Positions 42,800-51,358 of a stretch of 64,000 nt of DNA are shown here, in pieces. The stretch's first letter is position 1. Every line of letters starts with the position of its first letter. Position numbers and translations under genes: made by a program. Under the pieces are notes generated by a model, which was not told the DNA's origin, ran no database searches, and saw only the letters and a list, made by a program, of their open reading frames with translations. Source of the DNA: JASMTM01 sp046483075 (GTDB lineage Bacteria > Thermotogota > Thermotogae > Petrotogales > Kosmotogaceae); assembly GCA_046483075.1 (NCBI GenBank), contig JAWODV010000066.1:1-64000 (forward strand), given 5' to 3'.

Positions 42800-43207
42800 A
42801 TGTTTGCAGTAGAAGTTAAGTGTCCTCATTGTGAAAGCTCCTTGATGAACGAATCAAAGTTGATTGATGGTCATCCAAGCATCCAGCTCAAAATGTTGTA
42901 TGAAAATCACAAAGGTATGATATGGCTAAGCTCTGTTTATGGTAGTTATAATTATGAAATTACCTTTGACATGAAAGATGACCAGATTGCAAAGTTTTAT
43001 TGTCCGCACTGTGAAAAAGAATTAGTTGGTGACGTACCCTGCCCCGAATGTGGTTCACAAATGATTAACCTTATGCTTAAGGGTGGAGGCCATATCCACT
43101 TTTGCCCAAAAAAGAATTGCAAAGGGCACCATATAGCATATGATGATAGTAATGAAGTTTTAAGAGACGCCTTCGAACACTATCATTATATGGAACCGCG
43201 GGAATGA
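42800..43207 (+). CDS. Zinc-ribbon protein upstream of the hydrogenase operon
   Basis: ATG 42800 is chosen because GGAGGGG lies 5 bp upstream; the longer frame lacks a ribosome site. The 135-residue protein has CPHC near residues 8-11, CPHC near 74, CPEC near 86 and FCPKKNC near 107, enough for two zinc ribbons. A central segment of about 60 residues between the first and second pairs is beta-rich. No enzymatic motif is seen. Its place 85 bp before the hydrogenase genes suggests, but does not prove, a related regulatory or assembly role. Confidence 0.75.
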   Translation: MFAVEVKCPHCESSLMNESKLIDGHPSIQLKMLYENHKGMIWLSSVYGSYNYEITFDMKDDQIAKFYCPHCEKELVGDVPCPECGSQMINLMLKGGGHIHFCPKKNCKGHHIAYDDSNEVLRDAFEHYHYMEPRE

Positions 43208-43250
43208 TTTAAAGAAACCGTTTATAACTGGTTCTATGCTTTTTTTATGA

Positions 43251-43268
43251 TTGTGAAATTATGCACGA
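43251..43268 (+). promoter_or_regulatory. Rex-like redox operator before the hydrogenase operon
   Basis: TTGTGAA-ATTA-TGCACGA keeps the 7-4-7 layout of the Rex consensus (TTGTGAA-N4-TTCACAA); the left arm is perfect and the right arm matches 5 of 7. It directly follows a possible -10 box TATGAT (43246-43251) and lies 24 bases before the first hydrogenase gene. Rex senses the NADH/NAD+ ratio and is known to control hydrogenase genes in Thermotogae. No rex gene is in the window. Confidence 0.5.
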
Positions 43269-43292
43269 TATTTTGGAAGGGGTCTATAAGAC

Positions 43293-44291
43293 ATGATAGT
43301 GTTTAGAGACGATTTTCTGCGTTTCATGGAAAACTTAAGTGAAGACTATGAAATATTCGCTCCTATAAAAGACAATGATACCGATATGGCTGTTCTTAAG
43401 CGATGGAAGAACAGAGAAGACGGTTCCCCCGTTTTTGACAGCTACAGGTGTATAGATCCTCCTAAAACTGTTCTTTTTCCTGCCAGAAATGACGTGTTAA
43501 AACCTACATCAAATAAAAAAATTCTCCTTGGAATTAAAAACTGTGATCTTCAAGCAATAAAACTGCTTGATGAAGCTCTGTTAGGAACTGATTACATTGA
43601 TCCTGTGTACCGCGAATCAAGAGAAAATACATTAATTATTGGTGCTGACTGCACCGATTTTATTTCTACCTGTCATTGTGTTCTTCAGGGCAATGAACCT
43701 TATCCTCAAGAACCCTATGATATATCTCTCTCAGTAATTAGCGATAGAATAATTTTAAAGTCCGGTAGCGGAAAAGGAAAGAAATTTCTCCAATTGGTTG
43801 AAAAAAACGCTGAAACTTTTAAAGAGAGTGAATCTCTCCTTAATGCTCTTGACAAAAAAAGAACCGAACTTCACGAAAAACTTGAAACGCTTAACAATCA
43901 GTGGTCCCACTCTATTTCAAAAGAAAAACTCGATCTTAACAAAAAAGACTTGGTTGATTCATGTATTGAGTGTGGGGGATGTAATTTTATCTGTCCTACC
44001 TGTTATTGCTTCCTTATGAATGATGAGTCCACTGAAAAAGAACCTTCACTGGTACGAACCTGGGACGGTTGTCAGCTAAAAGGGTATGCTCGGGTTGCAG
44101 GTGGAGCAAACGCTAGAGAGAAATTATATCAAAGGTTTAATCATCGGTATGCGTGTAAATTCAAATATATGCCTGAACAGTTTGATGTTAGTGGATGTAC
44201 TGGCTGCGGAAGGTGTATCGATGTTTGTCCCGCACAAATAGATATCAGAAATGTTATGAGATCAATGCGTGAGCAGGCGGTGGAGAAATGA
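43293..44291 (+). CDS. Iron-sulfur subunit of NAD(P)H module (sulfhydrogenase beta / AsrA-like)
   Basis: This 332-residue protein ends with two 4Fe-4S clusters: DSCIECGGCNFICPTCYCF (about residues 223-241) and SGCTGCGRCIDVCPAQIDI (about 302-320). The N-terminal part with PAR-rich FPARNDVLKP and LLGIKNCDLQAIKLLDE is typical of the HydB subunit of archaeal sulfhydrogenase and of anaerobic sulfite reductase subunit A. It should pass electrons between the flavin subunit encoded next and the ferredoxin-like protein that follows. The next gene overlaps its stop by 4 bases. Confidence 0.88.
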   Translation: MIVFRDDFLRFMENLSEDYEIFAPIKDNDTDMAVLKRWKNREDGSPVFDSYRCIDPPKTVLFPARNDVLKPTSNKKILLGIKNCDLQAIKLLDEALLGTDYIDPVYRESRENTLIIGADCTDFISTCHCVLQGNEPYPQEPYDISLSVISDRIILKSGSGKGKKFLQLVEKNAETFKESESLLNALDKKRTELHEKLETLNNQWSHSISKEKLDLNKKDLVDSCIECGGCNFICPTCYCFLMNDESTEKEPSLVRTWDGCQLKGYARVAGGANAREKLYQRFNHRYACKFKYMPEQFDVSGCTGCGRCIDVCPAQIDIRNVMRSMREQAVEK

Positions 44292-45115
44292 ACAAGACAA
44301 ATGTCTTTCAACGAATAGAGACCAAATGCGTAGACATAATTGAAGAATCGCCAACCATAAAAACCTTTGTTCTGGATTGTGGAAGAGAATTTGATTTCAA
44401 AACCGGTCAGTTTGTTGAAGTAGGTCTACCTGGCATAGGCGAAGGTCCTTTTACTCCTTCTTCTTCACAATATGAAAAAAATCCTATTGAAATATCAATA
44501 ATGAACGTTGGATTTATGACAAACAAAATTCATAACATTAAGAAAGGTTCCACAGTTACAGTTAGAGGACCTTACGGTAATGGTTATCCTCTTGAAGAAT
44601 TCAAAGGTAAACATGTTCTTATAGTTGGTGGTGGCGTTGGACTTGCCCCATTACGATCTCTCCTGCTGACATTGATTCATGACATAGATGATTATGACGG
44701 GATTACTGTTTGTTTCGGTGCAAGAACACCAAAGGATTTGATCTACAAAGACCAGCTCAAAGAATGGGACAAAATCAACGGGCTAGATCTTCACCTTTCT
44801 GTTGATAAAGTACCCAAAGATCAAAAGTGGGATGGGAAAACCGGGGTTGTTACAACTCTTCTTAAACCACTATCCCTCGATCTGAAAAATACCGTTGCAG
44901 CTGTTTGTGGACCACCAATAATGATGAAATTCTCTACATTTACACTTCAGGAAATTGGTTTTAAAAATAAGGATATCTATCTTTCTATGGAAAGTAAAAT
45001 GTACTGCGGTGTTGGACTTTGCAGACACTGCACTATAGAAAAATATTTTGTTTGCAAAGATGGGCCAGTATTTACCTATGATCAATTTGAGAATCCGGAG
45101 GGCATCTGGACATGA
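44288..45115 (+). CDS. FAD/NAD(P)-binding subunit (sulfhydrogenase gamma / AsrB / DHOD-B-like)
   Basis: This 275-residue protein has a ferredoxin-reductase fold. GQFVEVGLPGIGEGPFTPSS is the FAD region, PYGNGYPLEEFKGKHVLIVGGGVGLAPLRSLL the NAD(P) site, here shown as HVLIVGGGVGLAPLRSLL, and VCGPPIMMKF the C-terminal nucleotide contact. A [2Fe-2S] site YCGVGLCRHCTIEKYFVCKDG closes the protein. It should oxidise or reduce NAD(P)H. It is translationally coupled to the genes on both sides by 4-base overlaps, so it belongs to the hydrogenase complex. Confidence 0.9.
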   Translation: MNKTNVFQRIETKCVDIIEESPTIKTFVLDCGREFDFKTGQFVEVGLPGIGEGPFTPSSSQYEKNPIEISIMNVGFMTNKIHNIKKGSTVTVRGPYGNGYPLEEFKGKHVLIVGGGVGLAPLRSLLLTLIHDIDDYDGITVCFGARTPKDLIYKDQLKEWDKINGLDLHLSVDKVPKDQKWDGKTGVVTTLLKPLSLDLKNTVAAVCGPPIMMKFSTFTLQEIGFKNKDIYLSMESKMYCGVGLCRHCTIEKYFVCKDGPVFTYDQFENPEGIWT

Positions 45116-45612
45116 AACGACTCTTTATAGATACAGAGAAACTCTTGGAATTAAATCCCGGCGATATTAAATGCGAATATATATATCACGGTGAAAATAA
45201 CGGTTTGTTATCGATTATTGAAATCGCTGAATTTGCTGTTTATTGCCGTCAGTGTCCCGAAGCACATTGTGTAAAAGCATGTCCAAAAGATGCTCTCGAG
45301 CGCCAACCTGATGGAACGGTGAAACGGTACAACCTCAGGTGTGTTGGATGTAAATCATGTGTTTATGCCTGCCCTTTTGGCACACTGTTCCCTGAAACAA
45401 TAAATTATGTTACAACACACTGTGATTATTGTCTTGAACAAATGGAAAGAGACCCCGAATATAGACCGCTTTGCGTGGAGAGCTGTCCAAACGATGCAGT
45501 TAAATTTATCGAACTGGAAGAAGAAAATCCTGAAGAAGGTATATTTCTTGTGGGAAAACATCTAGCCATTAAATCAATTAACTGGCGTTTCAAGGAGGGA
45601 AGGGTGCTTTGA
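45112..45612 (+). CDS. HycB/CooF-like polyferredoxin subunit
   Basis: This 166-residue protein has cysteine groups CRQCPEAHCVKACPKD, CVGCKSCVYACPFG and a split group CDYC with CVESCPNDA. They can hold three or four 4Fe-4S clusters, as in HycB, CooF and HydN. It is the likely wire between the flavin module and the hydrogenase core. The first gene of the membrane module overlaps its end by 4 bases. Confidence 0.9.
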   Translation: MKRLFIDTEKLLELNPGDIKCEYIYHGENNGLLSIIEIAEFAVYCRQCPEAHCVKACPKDALERQPDGTVKRYNLRCVGCKSCVYACPFGTLFPETINYVTTHCDYCLEQMERDPEYRPLCVESCPNDAVKFIELEEENPEEGIFLVGKHLAIKSINWRFKEGRVL

Positions 45613-46520
45613 TAGTCTTTTATTCTCTTATTTTTCCTGGGGGGTTGTTCGCCCTTGTTGCTGGTATGCTTGGCTGGTGGATTGAAAGAAAAGTTTCCGC
45701 CAAGGTTCAACATAGAGTTGGTCCTCCATGGAACCAGAATTTCTTTGATGTTTTCAAATTACTGGGAAAAGAGAGTATTGTTCCCAAAGAATCGGAATCA
45801 ATTTTATACATAGCTTCGCCAATAATCGCATTTAGTTCATGTTTAACTCTTTCTGTAGTAATTGGTGTACCCGTTTTTTTGGGAAGAATATTTGCAGGAG
45901 ATATTATTCTTGTCGTTTACTTGCTGGCAATAACATCTGCTGCGATTTTTTTGGGCGCAGCCGCTTCTTCAAATGTTTTCGCCAGTATTGGCGCAAGTAG
46001 AGAGCTCAAAATGCTACTCGCAGATGAGATTGTTTTTATCATGATTATTTTAGTGCCAATTATCCAATCAGGTTTTTCTTTCAGCCTAAGAACAATTTTC
46101 GAAGGAACTCCAGCAATATTTTCAGTCTCTGGAATAATCGCATATTTGTTGGGCTTAATCACTATACAGGCTAAACTTGCCATTCAACCCTTTGATCTGC
46201 CAGAAGCTGAAACTGAGCTGGCAGGTGGTGTTGAAATTGAATATTCAGGCGTACTTCTTGCTATATGGAAACTAACAAAAGGAGTTCAGTTTTTTGTTTT
46301 ACCTTTGCTTCTGAGTGTTCTGTTTTTTGGTGTACCATCAGATTTAAGTTTAATGAGGTATGTATGGATTGTTTTATTTTATGTTGTAACGCTAGTTATC
46401 TTGATTGTCCTAAAAAATGTTAATCCCAGGGTAACAATAAAAAGTATGCTTAACTTTTTTTGGAAAGTAATGGCTCCAATTGCATTCATAGCAGTTGTGC
46501 TCGCATTATTGGGGGTATGA
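45609..46520 (+). CDS. mbhM: Membrane hydrogenase anchor subunit (MbhM / NuoH-like)
   Basis: The start is TTG 45609, overlapping the upstream stop. The 303-residue protein has about eight hydrophobic segments and the NuoH hallmarks: GWWIERKVSAKVQHRVGPPW near the start, ASRELKMLLADEIVFIMIILV, and IQPFDLPEAETELAGGVEIEYSGVLLAIWKL, shown here as QPFDLPEAETELAGGVEIEY. It anchors the soluble arm and couples electron transfer to ion movement. It corresponds to MbhM in Pyrococcus furiosus. Confidence 0.93.
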   Translation: MIVFYSLIFPGGLFALVAGMLGWWIERKVSAKVQHRVGPPWNQNFFDVFKLLGKESIVPKESESILYIASPIIAFSSCLTLSVVIGVPVFLGRIFAGDIILVVYLLAITSAAIFLGAAASSNVFASIGASRELKMLLADEIVFIMIILVPIIQSGFSFSLRTIFEGTPAIFSVSGIIAYLLGLITIQAKLAIQPFDLPEAETELAGGVEIEYSGVLLAIWKLTKGVQFFVLPLLLSVLFFGVPSDLSLMRYVWIVLFYVVTLVILIVLKNVNPRVTIKSMLNFFWKVMAPIAFIAVVLALLGV

Positions 46521-46939
46521 TGATGGGTTTGTTCAACAGAGTTCTTGCAAAATCGATATGGGTTTTCCACGCCAGCGCCTCTCCGTGTAACAACTGTGAT
46601 ATCGAAATACTCGATCTGCTAACACCTCGCTATGATCTTGAGAGGTTCGGTATCAAGCTTATTGGCTCTATAAGACATGCAGACGTGCTTCTCGTTACAG
46701 GAATAGGTGGCTGTAAGGTCTCAGAAAGGGTTCAGAGAATTTATCATCAAGCTTCCAAACCAATTTTCGTAGTGGCTGTAGGAACATGTCCTTCTGCTGG
46801 AGCAACATTTAAAAACGGTTATACTAACTGTGGCCCCATGGAAGAAATAATTCCAGTGGATTTATATATACCGGGGTGTCCACCAAAACCAGAAACAATG
46901 ATTGCCGGCATTGCTGAATTAATCGGGAGGTTAAAGTGA
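46520..46939 (+). CDS. mbhJ: [NiFe]-hydrogenase small subunit (MbhJ / NuoB-like)
   Basis: Three ATG codons (46517, 46520, 46523) are possible; 46520 overlaps the mbhM stop and is used here. The protein of about 139 residues has the proximal-cluster cysteines in SPCNNCDIEILDLLTP, VGTCPSAG and IPGCPPKPETMI, the usual NuoB/HycG order. It holds the 4Fe-4S cluster next to the nickel site. It overlaps the next gene by one base. Confidence 0.93.
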   Translation: MMGLFNRVLAKSIWVFHASASPCNNCDIEILDLLTPRYDLERFGIKLIGSIRHADVLLVTGIGGCKVSERVQRIYHQASKPIFVVAVGTCPSAGATFKNGYTNCGPMEEIIPVDLYIPGCPPKPETMIAGIAELIGRLK

Positions 46940-47382
46940 TGGACACAGAACGGCTGGACACAATATATAAGGCAATTGAATCAGAAAAAGTGGAAATTCT
47001 TTCTGAAAAGGAAAAGAGAGTGTACTTCGAGGTTGAACCCGGGAGTATAAAGAAGGTTGCAGGTAAATTGCATGAAATCGGACTTAGACTTTCGACAATG
47101 AGTGCAATAGAAAACAAAGATAGCTTTGAAATTATATATCATTTTTCCGATGATTTTACCGGTTACTACTTTTGTCCAAAAGTCTTTGTTCAACTTAAAA
47201 AGCCTGAAATTCCTTCTGTTGCCAGTGAAATAAAAGGTGCACTCTGGATAGAAAGAGAGATCCACGAGCTCTTTGGTGTTAACTTTAAAGGACATCCAAA
47301 CTTAAAACCGTTATTGAAGGAAAATATCGATACTCTACCGGATACTCCATTAAGAGTAAAGAGGCGATTTGACGATGAGTGA
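46939..47382 (+). CDS. mbhK: Hydrogenase subunit (MbhK / NuoC-like)
   Basis: ATG 46939 has GGGAGG 8 bp upstream. The 147-residue protein has the 30-kDa NuoC-like core ending in WIEREIHELFGVNFKGHPNLKPLL and TPLRVKRRF. It is a structural subunit of the soluble arm, paired with the large subunit. The large-subunit start overlaps its last 8 bases, showing the two are made together. Confidence 0.9.
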   Translation: MDTERLDTIYKAIESEKVEILSEKEKRVYFEVEPGSIKKVAGKLHEIGLRLSTMSAIENKDSFEIIYHFSDDFTGYYFCPKVFVQLKKPEIPSVASEIKGALWIEREIHELFGVNFKGHPNLKPLLKENIDTLPDTPLRVKRRFDDE

Positions 47383-48583
47383 AAATTTTAATCTACCAGT
47401 GGGTCCCTTCCATCCATTACTAGAGGAAGCAGAATTTTTCAAGATACATCTTGATGGCGAAAAAGTTAAGGATATTGAAATGGAAACAGGATGGATGCAC
47501 AGATCTATCGAAAAAATATCTGAGCAGGGTACCTTTGATCAGACAATTTTTACCGTTGAAAGAATCTGTGGCATTTGCTCAGCTTCACATCCCTTTGCAT
47601 GTATTAATGCTTTTGAAGATATCACTGAAATAGAGATTCCATTAAGAGGTCGTTATATAAGAACGCTTATTGGGGAACTTGAGAGAATCCACAGTCATCT
47701 ATTATGGCTGGGCCTGGCAGGACATTTTATAGGTTATGACACGCTCTGGATGTGGGCCTGGAAATATAGAGAACCTTTACTTGAAATAATCGAAAAAATA
47801 ACAGGAAATAGAAACCACTACGGTATGTTCCGTATTGGAGGAGTGCGCAGAGATTATGACCCTTCATTATCTGATGAATTAAACAAAAAACTTGATATGA
47901 TAGAGAAAAAACTTAATATGGTTGCAAAAGCAGCCATGGATGATCCAGTACTCAAAAGCAGGCTTGTGGGTGTTGGAGTACTTACAAGAGAAGAAGCAAT
48001 CGATTTTTGTGCCACAGGACCCACAGCGAGGGCTTCAGGAGTCAACATAGATGTAAGAAAAGATGAGCCATACGCAGCATATGATCTTATAGATTTTGAC
48101 GTTATTACACAAAATGAAGGCGATGTTTTTGCCAAAACAGTAGTGAGAATTATCGAAATGTTGGAAAGCATAAAAATTATAAGAGAATGCATAAAAAAAC
48201 TGAACACAGTAAAAGGACCAATATTCAACGATGTGAAAGAAATACCTGCGGGAGAGGGAATAGGACGTCATGAAGCCCCCAGGGGAGAAGTCTTTCATTA
48301 TATAAGAACTGATGGTTCAAACAGACCTGTTAGGCATAAAATCCGCGCCCCAAGCTACGTTAACATTCCTACTTATATGGCAACCTGTGTTGGAGAAGAT
48401 CTTTCTGATGTACTGATAACACTTGCTGCAGTTGATCCCTGCTATTGCTGCACAGAAAGATCCGTTAGAATGCTTGATGATAAAGGAAAGGAACTAACAA
48501 GTGATCTATTGTCGCGTTCACATAAAAAGACAGAAAAATTAATAAAAGAACTGGGGGAAAATGAAATATGGAAACAATTGTAA
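47375..48583 (+). CDS. mbhL: Group 4 [NiFe]-hydrogenase large subunit (MbhL)
   Basis: ATG 47375 gives 402 residues. Both nickel motifs are complete: ERICGICSASHP (Cys65, Cys68) near the N-terminus and DPCYCCTERS (Cys356, Cys359) near the C-terminus, with an extra Cys358 between. A true hydrogenase is therefore indicated, unlike Mbx or complex I, where these are lost. About 40 residues follow the last nickel motif, fitting a C-terminal peptide removed by the protease encoded at 54923-55384. It oxidises H2 or reduces protons. Confidence 0.95.
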   Translation: MSENFNLPVGPFHPLLEEAEFFKIHLDGEKVKDIEMETGWMHRSIEKISEQGTFDQTIFTVERICGICSASHPFACINAFEDITEIEIPLRGRYIRTLIGELERIHSHLLWLGLAGHFIGYDTLWMWAWKYREPLLEIIEKITGNRNHYGMFRIGGVRRDYDPSLSDELNKKLDMIEKKLNMVAKAAMDDPVLKSRLVGVGVLTREEAIDFCATGPTARASGVNIDVRKDEPYAAYDLIDFDVITQNEGDVFAKTVVRIIEMLESIKIIRECIKKLNTVKGPIFNDVKEIPAGEGIGRHEAPRGEVFHYIRTDGSNRPVRHKIRAPSYVNIPTYMATCVGEDLSDVLITLAAVDPCYCCTERSVRMLDDKGKELTSDLLSRSHKKTEKLIKELGENEIWKQL

Positions 48584-50358
48584 ATCCAGTTTCGTTTTTG
48601 ATTTTATTACCCATAATTACCGCATTAATAAATACTGTTGTTCCGGTAAAATTTGGCAAATGGTTTAATTTTCTGGCTTGCATTGTCCTTCTCGGTTCTT
48701 TAGTCGCTTTCTATGGAATAGTACCTGAAAGTGTACGTATTGGTGAAATCATATCGCTTTCAATGGATGGTTTCGCTTACTTCAGTTTGTTATTTGTTCA
48801 GATATTAAGTGTGATTTTTTCAATTTACTTACTGGGAAATGATAAAAAGAGAATAGCAATTTATTTCATGATTTCGCTGGCTTTCATTAATGGCGCACTT
48901 GTTGCGATCGAACCGATTCCATTTATAGTGTTTTGGGGTCTTTCTGGCCTTATGCTTTACCTCTTTGGTATAACAAAAAAAGAAGGGGTTTCTTCATCCA
49001 AGAAAGCCCTTATGCTTTCTGGTATTTCTGATTCACTGTTGATTTTCGGGTTTTTCATGATCGCCAAAGTAATGGGAGATTCCTTTTCAATATTCAATCT
49101 TCAACCAGAATTGAATAATGGTTGGACGATTACAGCTTTTATTTTCATTGCTTTTGCTGCTTTTTCAAAAGCTGGAGCCTTTCCAATGCATATATGGGTT
49201 CCTTCTTATTGTGAAAAAACATCAATTGAGGGTACATTTGTTTTACCTGCGTCCTTTGATAAGATTCTTGGGATATATTTATTTGCTCGTTTGATGTGGA
49301 ATGCAAAACTTATTCCGGGTTCATTACAAATAATTTTTGCGTTGTTAGGTGCCTTCACGATTATTGCTGGCGTAATGATGGCTTTAATCCAGCACAATGG
49401 AAGAAAATTACTGGGTTATCATGCAGTAAGTCAGGTGGGATATATGGTTCTTGGAATCGCAACAGGTAATCCTTTAGGAATAATTGGTGGAATGCTTCAC
49501 ACTGTAAACAACGCTACTTATAAGTCCGGGTTATTCATGGGTCTTGGTAACGTCGAACAATCAGTGGAAACTACCGATCTTGACAAACTCGGAGGATTAT
49601 CGAAAAAAATGCCCGGAACATTTTGGGGAATGCTAATCAATTCTGTTTCAATTTCCGGACTTCCTCCAACAAATGGATTTATATCAAAATGGCTTATATA
49701 CAATGGATTGATCTTAGCCATTGCTCGGGGAACATTCTCGACTCAATTAATACTAACAATCTGTCTCATTATGGCATTATTCGGAAGTGCCCTAACCTTT
49801 GCCAGTTTCATGAAATTAACCTATTCAGTTTTCCTGGGAAAATCTTTTAGAAAAACTGAAGAGATGAATAAAGTTAAAAAAGCTCCAACAATAGCTCTTT
49901 TGATAAATGCTTCTCTGTGTATTTTTATAGGAATTGCCTGGAAGTTTTTTCCGGTTGGAATGTTGAATGACATTTTTGGAGGATCCATACTTTCTTATGA
50001 AGGTTATTTCTCAATAACACAATATTTAGGAGTTGTTGCACTTGTAGCAGTTTCGGGAACATTGATATATTTTGTATTCAAAAGGGTAAGATTTGATTCA
50101 GCATACGTGGGTGGTCAACCTGATTCTCCCACTTTTAAGGTTAGCGGGGTAAGTTTCTTTAACGAAATCAAGGACATGGTCCCCCTAAAGGGCATATACA
50201 GAGCTGCAGAAAATAAATGGTTAGATATCTACGAATTATCTAAATCAGCAATAATGAGGCTTTCCTATCCTTTGAAAAAGCTTCATACGGGGGAACTATC
50301 ATTTTACTCTTTGTGGATTACGATAGGTTTCATAGTTCTCTTAGTCGTCCTGATGTGA
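48568..50358 (+). CDS. Antiporter-like membrane subunit with lateral-helix end (NuoL/N-type plus MbhI-like)
   Basis: This 596-residue protein has about 14 hydrophobic segments and a proton-antiporter core: AAFSKAGAFPMHIWVPSYCEK, LLGYHAVSQVGYMVLGIATG and SISGLPPTNGFISKWLIYNG. Its end (SFFNEIKDMVPLKGIYRAAEN, then LHTGELSFYSLWITIGFIVLL) resembles the MbhI or NuoL lateral helix, which suggests a fusion. Lysines of the channel are kept, but the usual TM5 Glu is Gly124 in FWGLSGLMLY. It overlaps mbhL by 16 bases. Confidence 0.85.
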   Translation: METIVNPVSFLILLPIITALINTVVPVKFGKWFNFLACIVLLGSLVAFYGIVPESVRIGEIISLSMDGFAYFSLLFVQILSVIFSIYLLGNDKKRIAIYFMISLAFINGALVAIEPIPFIVFWGLSGLMLYLFGITKKEGVSSSKKALMLSGISDSLLIFGFFMIAKVMGDSFSIFNLQPELNNGWTITAFIFIAFAAFSKAGAFPMHIWVPSYCEKTSIEGTFVLPASFDKILGIYLFARLMWNAKLIPGSLQIIFALLGAFTIIAGVMMALIQHNGRKLLGYHAVSQVGYMVLGIATGNPLGIIGGMLHTVNNATYKSGLFMGLGNVEQSVETTDLDKLGGLSKKMPGTFWGMLINSVSISGLPPTNGFISKWLIYNGLILAIARGTFSTQLILTICLIMALFGSALTFASFMKLTYSVFLGKSFRKTEEMNKVKKAPTIALLINASLCIFIGIAWKFFPVGMLNDIFGGSILSYEGYFSITQYLGVVALVAVSGTLIYFVFKRVRFDSAYVGGQPDSPTFKVSGVSFFNEIKDMVPLKGIYRAAENKWLDIYELSKSAIMRLSYPLKKLHTGELSFYSLWITIGFIVLLVVLM

Positions 50359-50369
50359 GGTGATTGATT

Positions 50370-50906
50370 GTGCCTGTTGAAGGCTGGCTTTATTTTTTAA
50401 CAGCTTTCATGATATTCGCTTCAATAGTGGCTCTTGAAATTACCGACCTCCTTTCTTCGGTGATTTCCGTTGGAATGGTTGGGTTATCGGTAGCGCTTGC
50501 ATTTCTGTTTTTGCAAGCACCCGATCTTGCGCTGGTCCAATTTGTTTATGAAATAATTGTAGTAATAATTCTGATATTACTTTTGAAAGCTTCAGAAGAG
50601 CGCTTCGAGAAAGTAAAAGAAGGAAAATTCTCATACTATGTAAAATTGATGGCCATACTGGCAGTTTTGATTCTTGTAGCTCCTATTTTCTCAGCTCTTC
50701 CTGACTTTGGAGAACCCCTTATGAATGTTGCTGAAAGATACCTTCAAGAAGGCTCCGGTGAAACAGGAGCTGCCAATCTTGTAGCCTCTGTTATTCTTGA
50801 TTACAGGGTTTACGATACACTGGGAGAAGCGACCGTACTTTTTGTATCAATCCTGGGGATAGTTACCCTGCTCAGGCGTAAGAAGAAGGTGAAACATGAT
50901 GAATGA
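50370..50906 (+). CDS. Mrp-like subunit, fused MbhD-MbhE type
   Basis: GTG 50370 has GAGGTGA 6 bp upstream; TTG 50364 would be too close. The protein of about 178 residues has a DUF4040/MbhD part (ITDLLSSVISVGMVGLSVALAFLFLQAPDLALVQFVYEIIVVIILI, seen here as AFLFLQAPDLALVQFVYEI) and a C-terminal MbhE part (NLVASVILDYRVYDTLGEATVLF). These are separate genes in Pyrococcus. It belongs to the cation-translocating module and overlaps the next gene by 11 bases. Confidence 0.85.
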   Translation: MPVEGWLYFLTAFMIFASIVALEITDLLSSVISVGMVGLSVALAFLFLQAPDLALVQFVYEIIVVIILILLLKASEERFEKVKEGKFSYYVKLMAILAVLILVAPIFSALPDFGEPLMNVAERYLQEGSGETGAANLVASVILDYRVYDTLGEATVLFVSILGIVTLLRRKKKVKHDE

Positions 50907-51354
50907 AAAAAAGGGAATGACTCTTATAGTTAAAACAGTTACACGTTTTACTGTATGGCTAATCCTGCTTTATGGCATATTTCTAATTGCGCATGGTCAC
51001 CTTACACCTGGAGGCGGTTTTGTTGGAGGTCTTGTAATAGCCCTTTCTTTTATTCATTTGACACTCGCATTTGGTAAAGATAAAGAAGTAAAGGTACCTG
51101 GAATTCATCTTTCACATTCTATGGAAGCTGCTGGAGTACTCATATACGTCGGGCTTGGAATAGTTGCCCTTGTGGCAGGATTACCCTTTCTTACAAACTT
51201 TATTGGCAAGGGAACTCTTTTTAATTTGTTCAGTTCAGGTACAATTCCCATTTTGAACTTTGCTATTGCTTTAAAAGTCAGCACAGGCGTATTTCTGGCT
51301 TATCTTCTTCTGGTACTGATTGAGCACAATGATGAAGAAGAGGAGGAGGATTGA
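50896..51354 (+). CDS. mbhF: MnhB-like Na+/H+ antiporter subunit (MbhF)
   Basis: This 152-residue membrane protein has the MnhB domain: TRFTVWLILLYGIFLIAHGH, then LTPGGGFVGGLVIALSFIHL, and ISPLGxG-like FSSGTIPILNFAIALKVSTGVF. ATG at 50896 or 50899 both follow AAGGTG. It is a small subunit of the Mrp module. The next gene starts 4 bp after it. Confidence 0.92.
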   Translation: MMNEKKGMTLIVKTVTRFTVWLILLYGIFLIAHGHLTPGGGFVGGLVIALSFIHLTLAFGKDKEVKVPGIHLSHSMEAAGVLIYVGLGIVALVAGLPFLTNFIGKGTLFNLFSSGTIPILNFAIALKVSTGVFLAYLLLVLIEHNDEEEEED

Positions 51355-51358
51355 CCCT

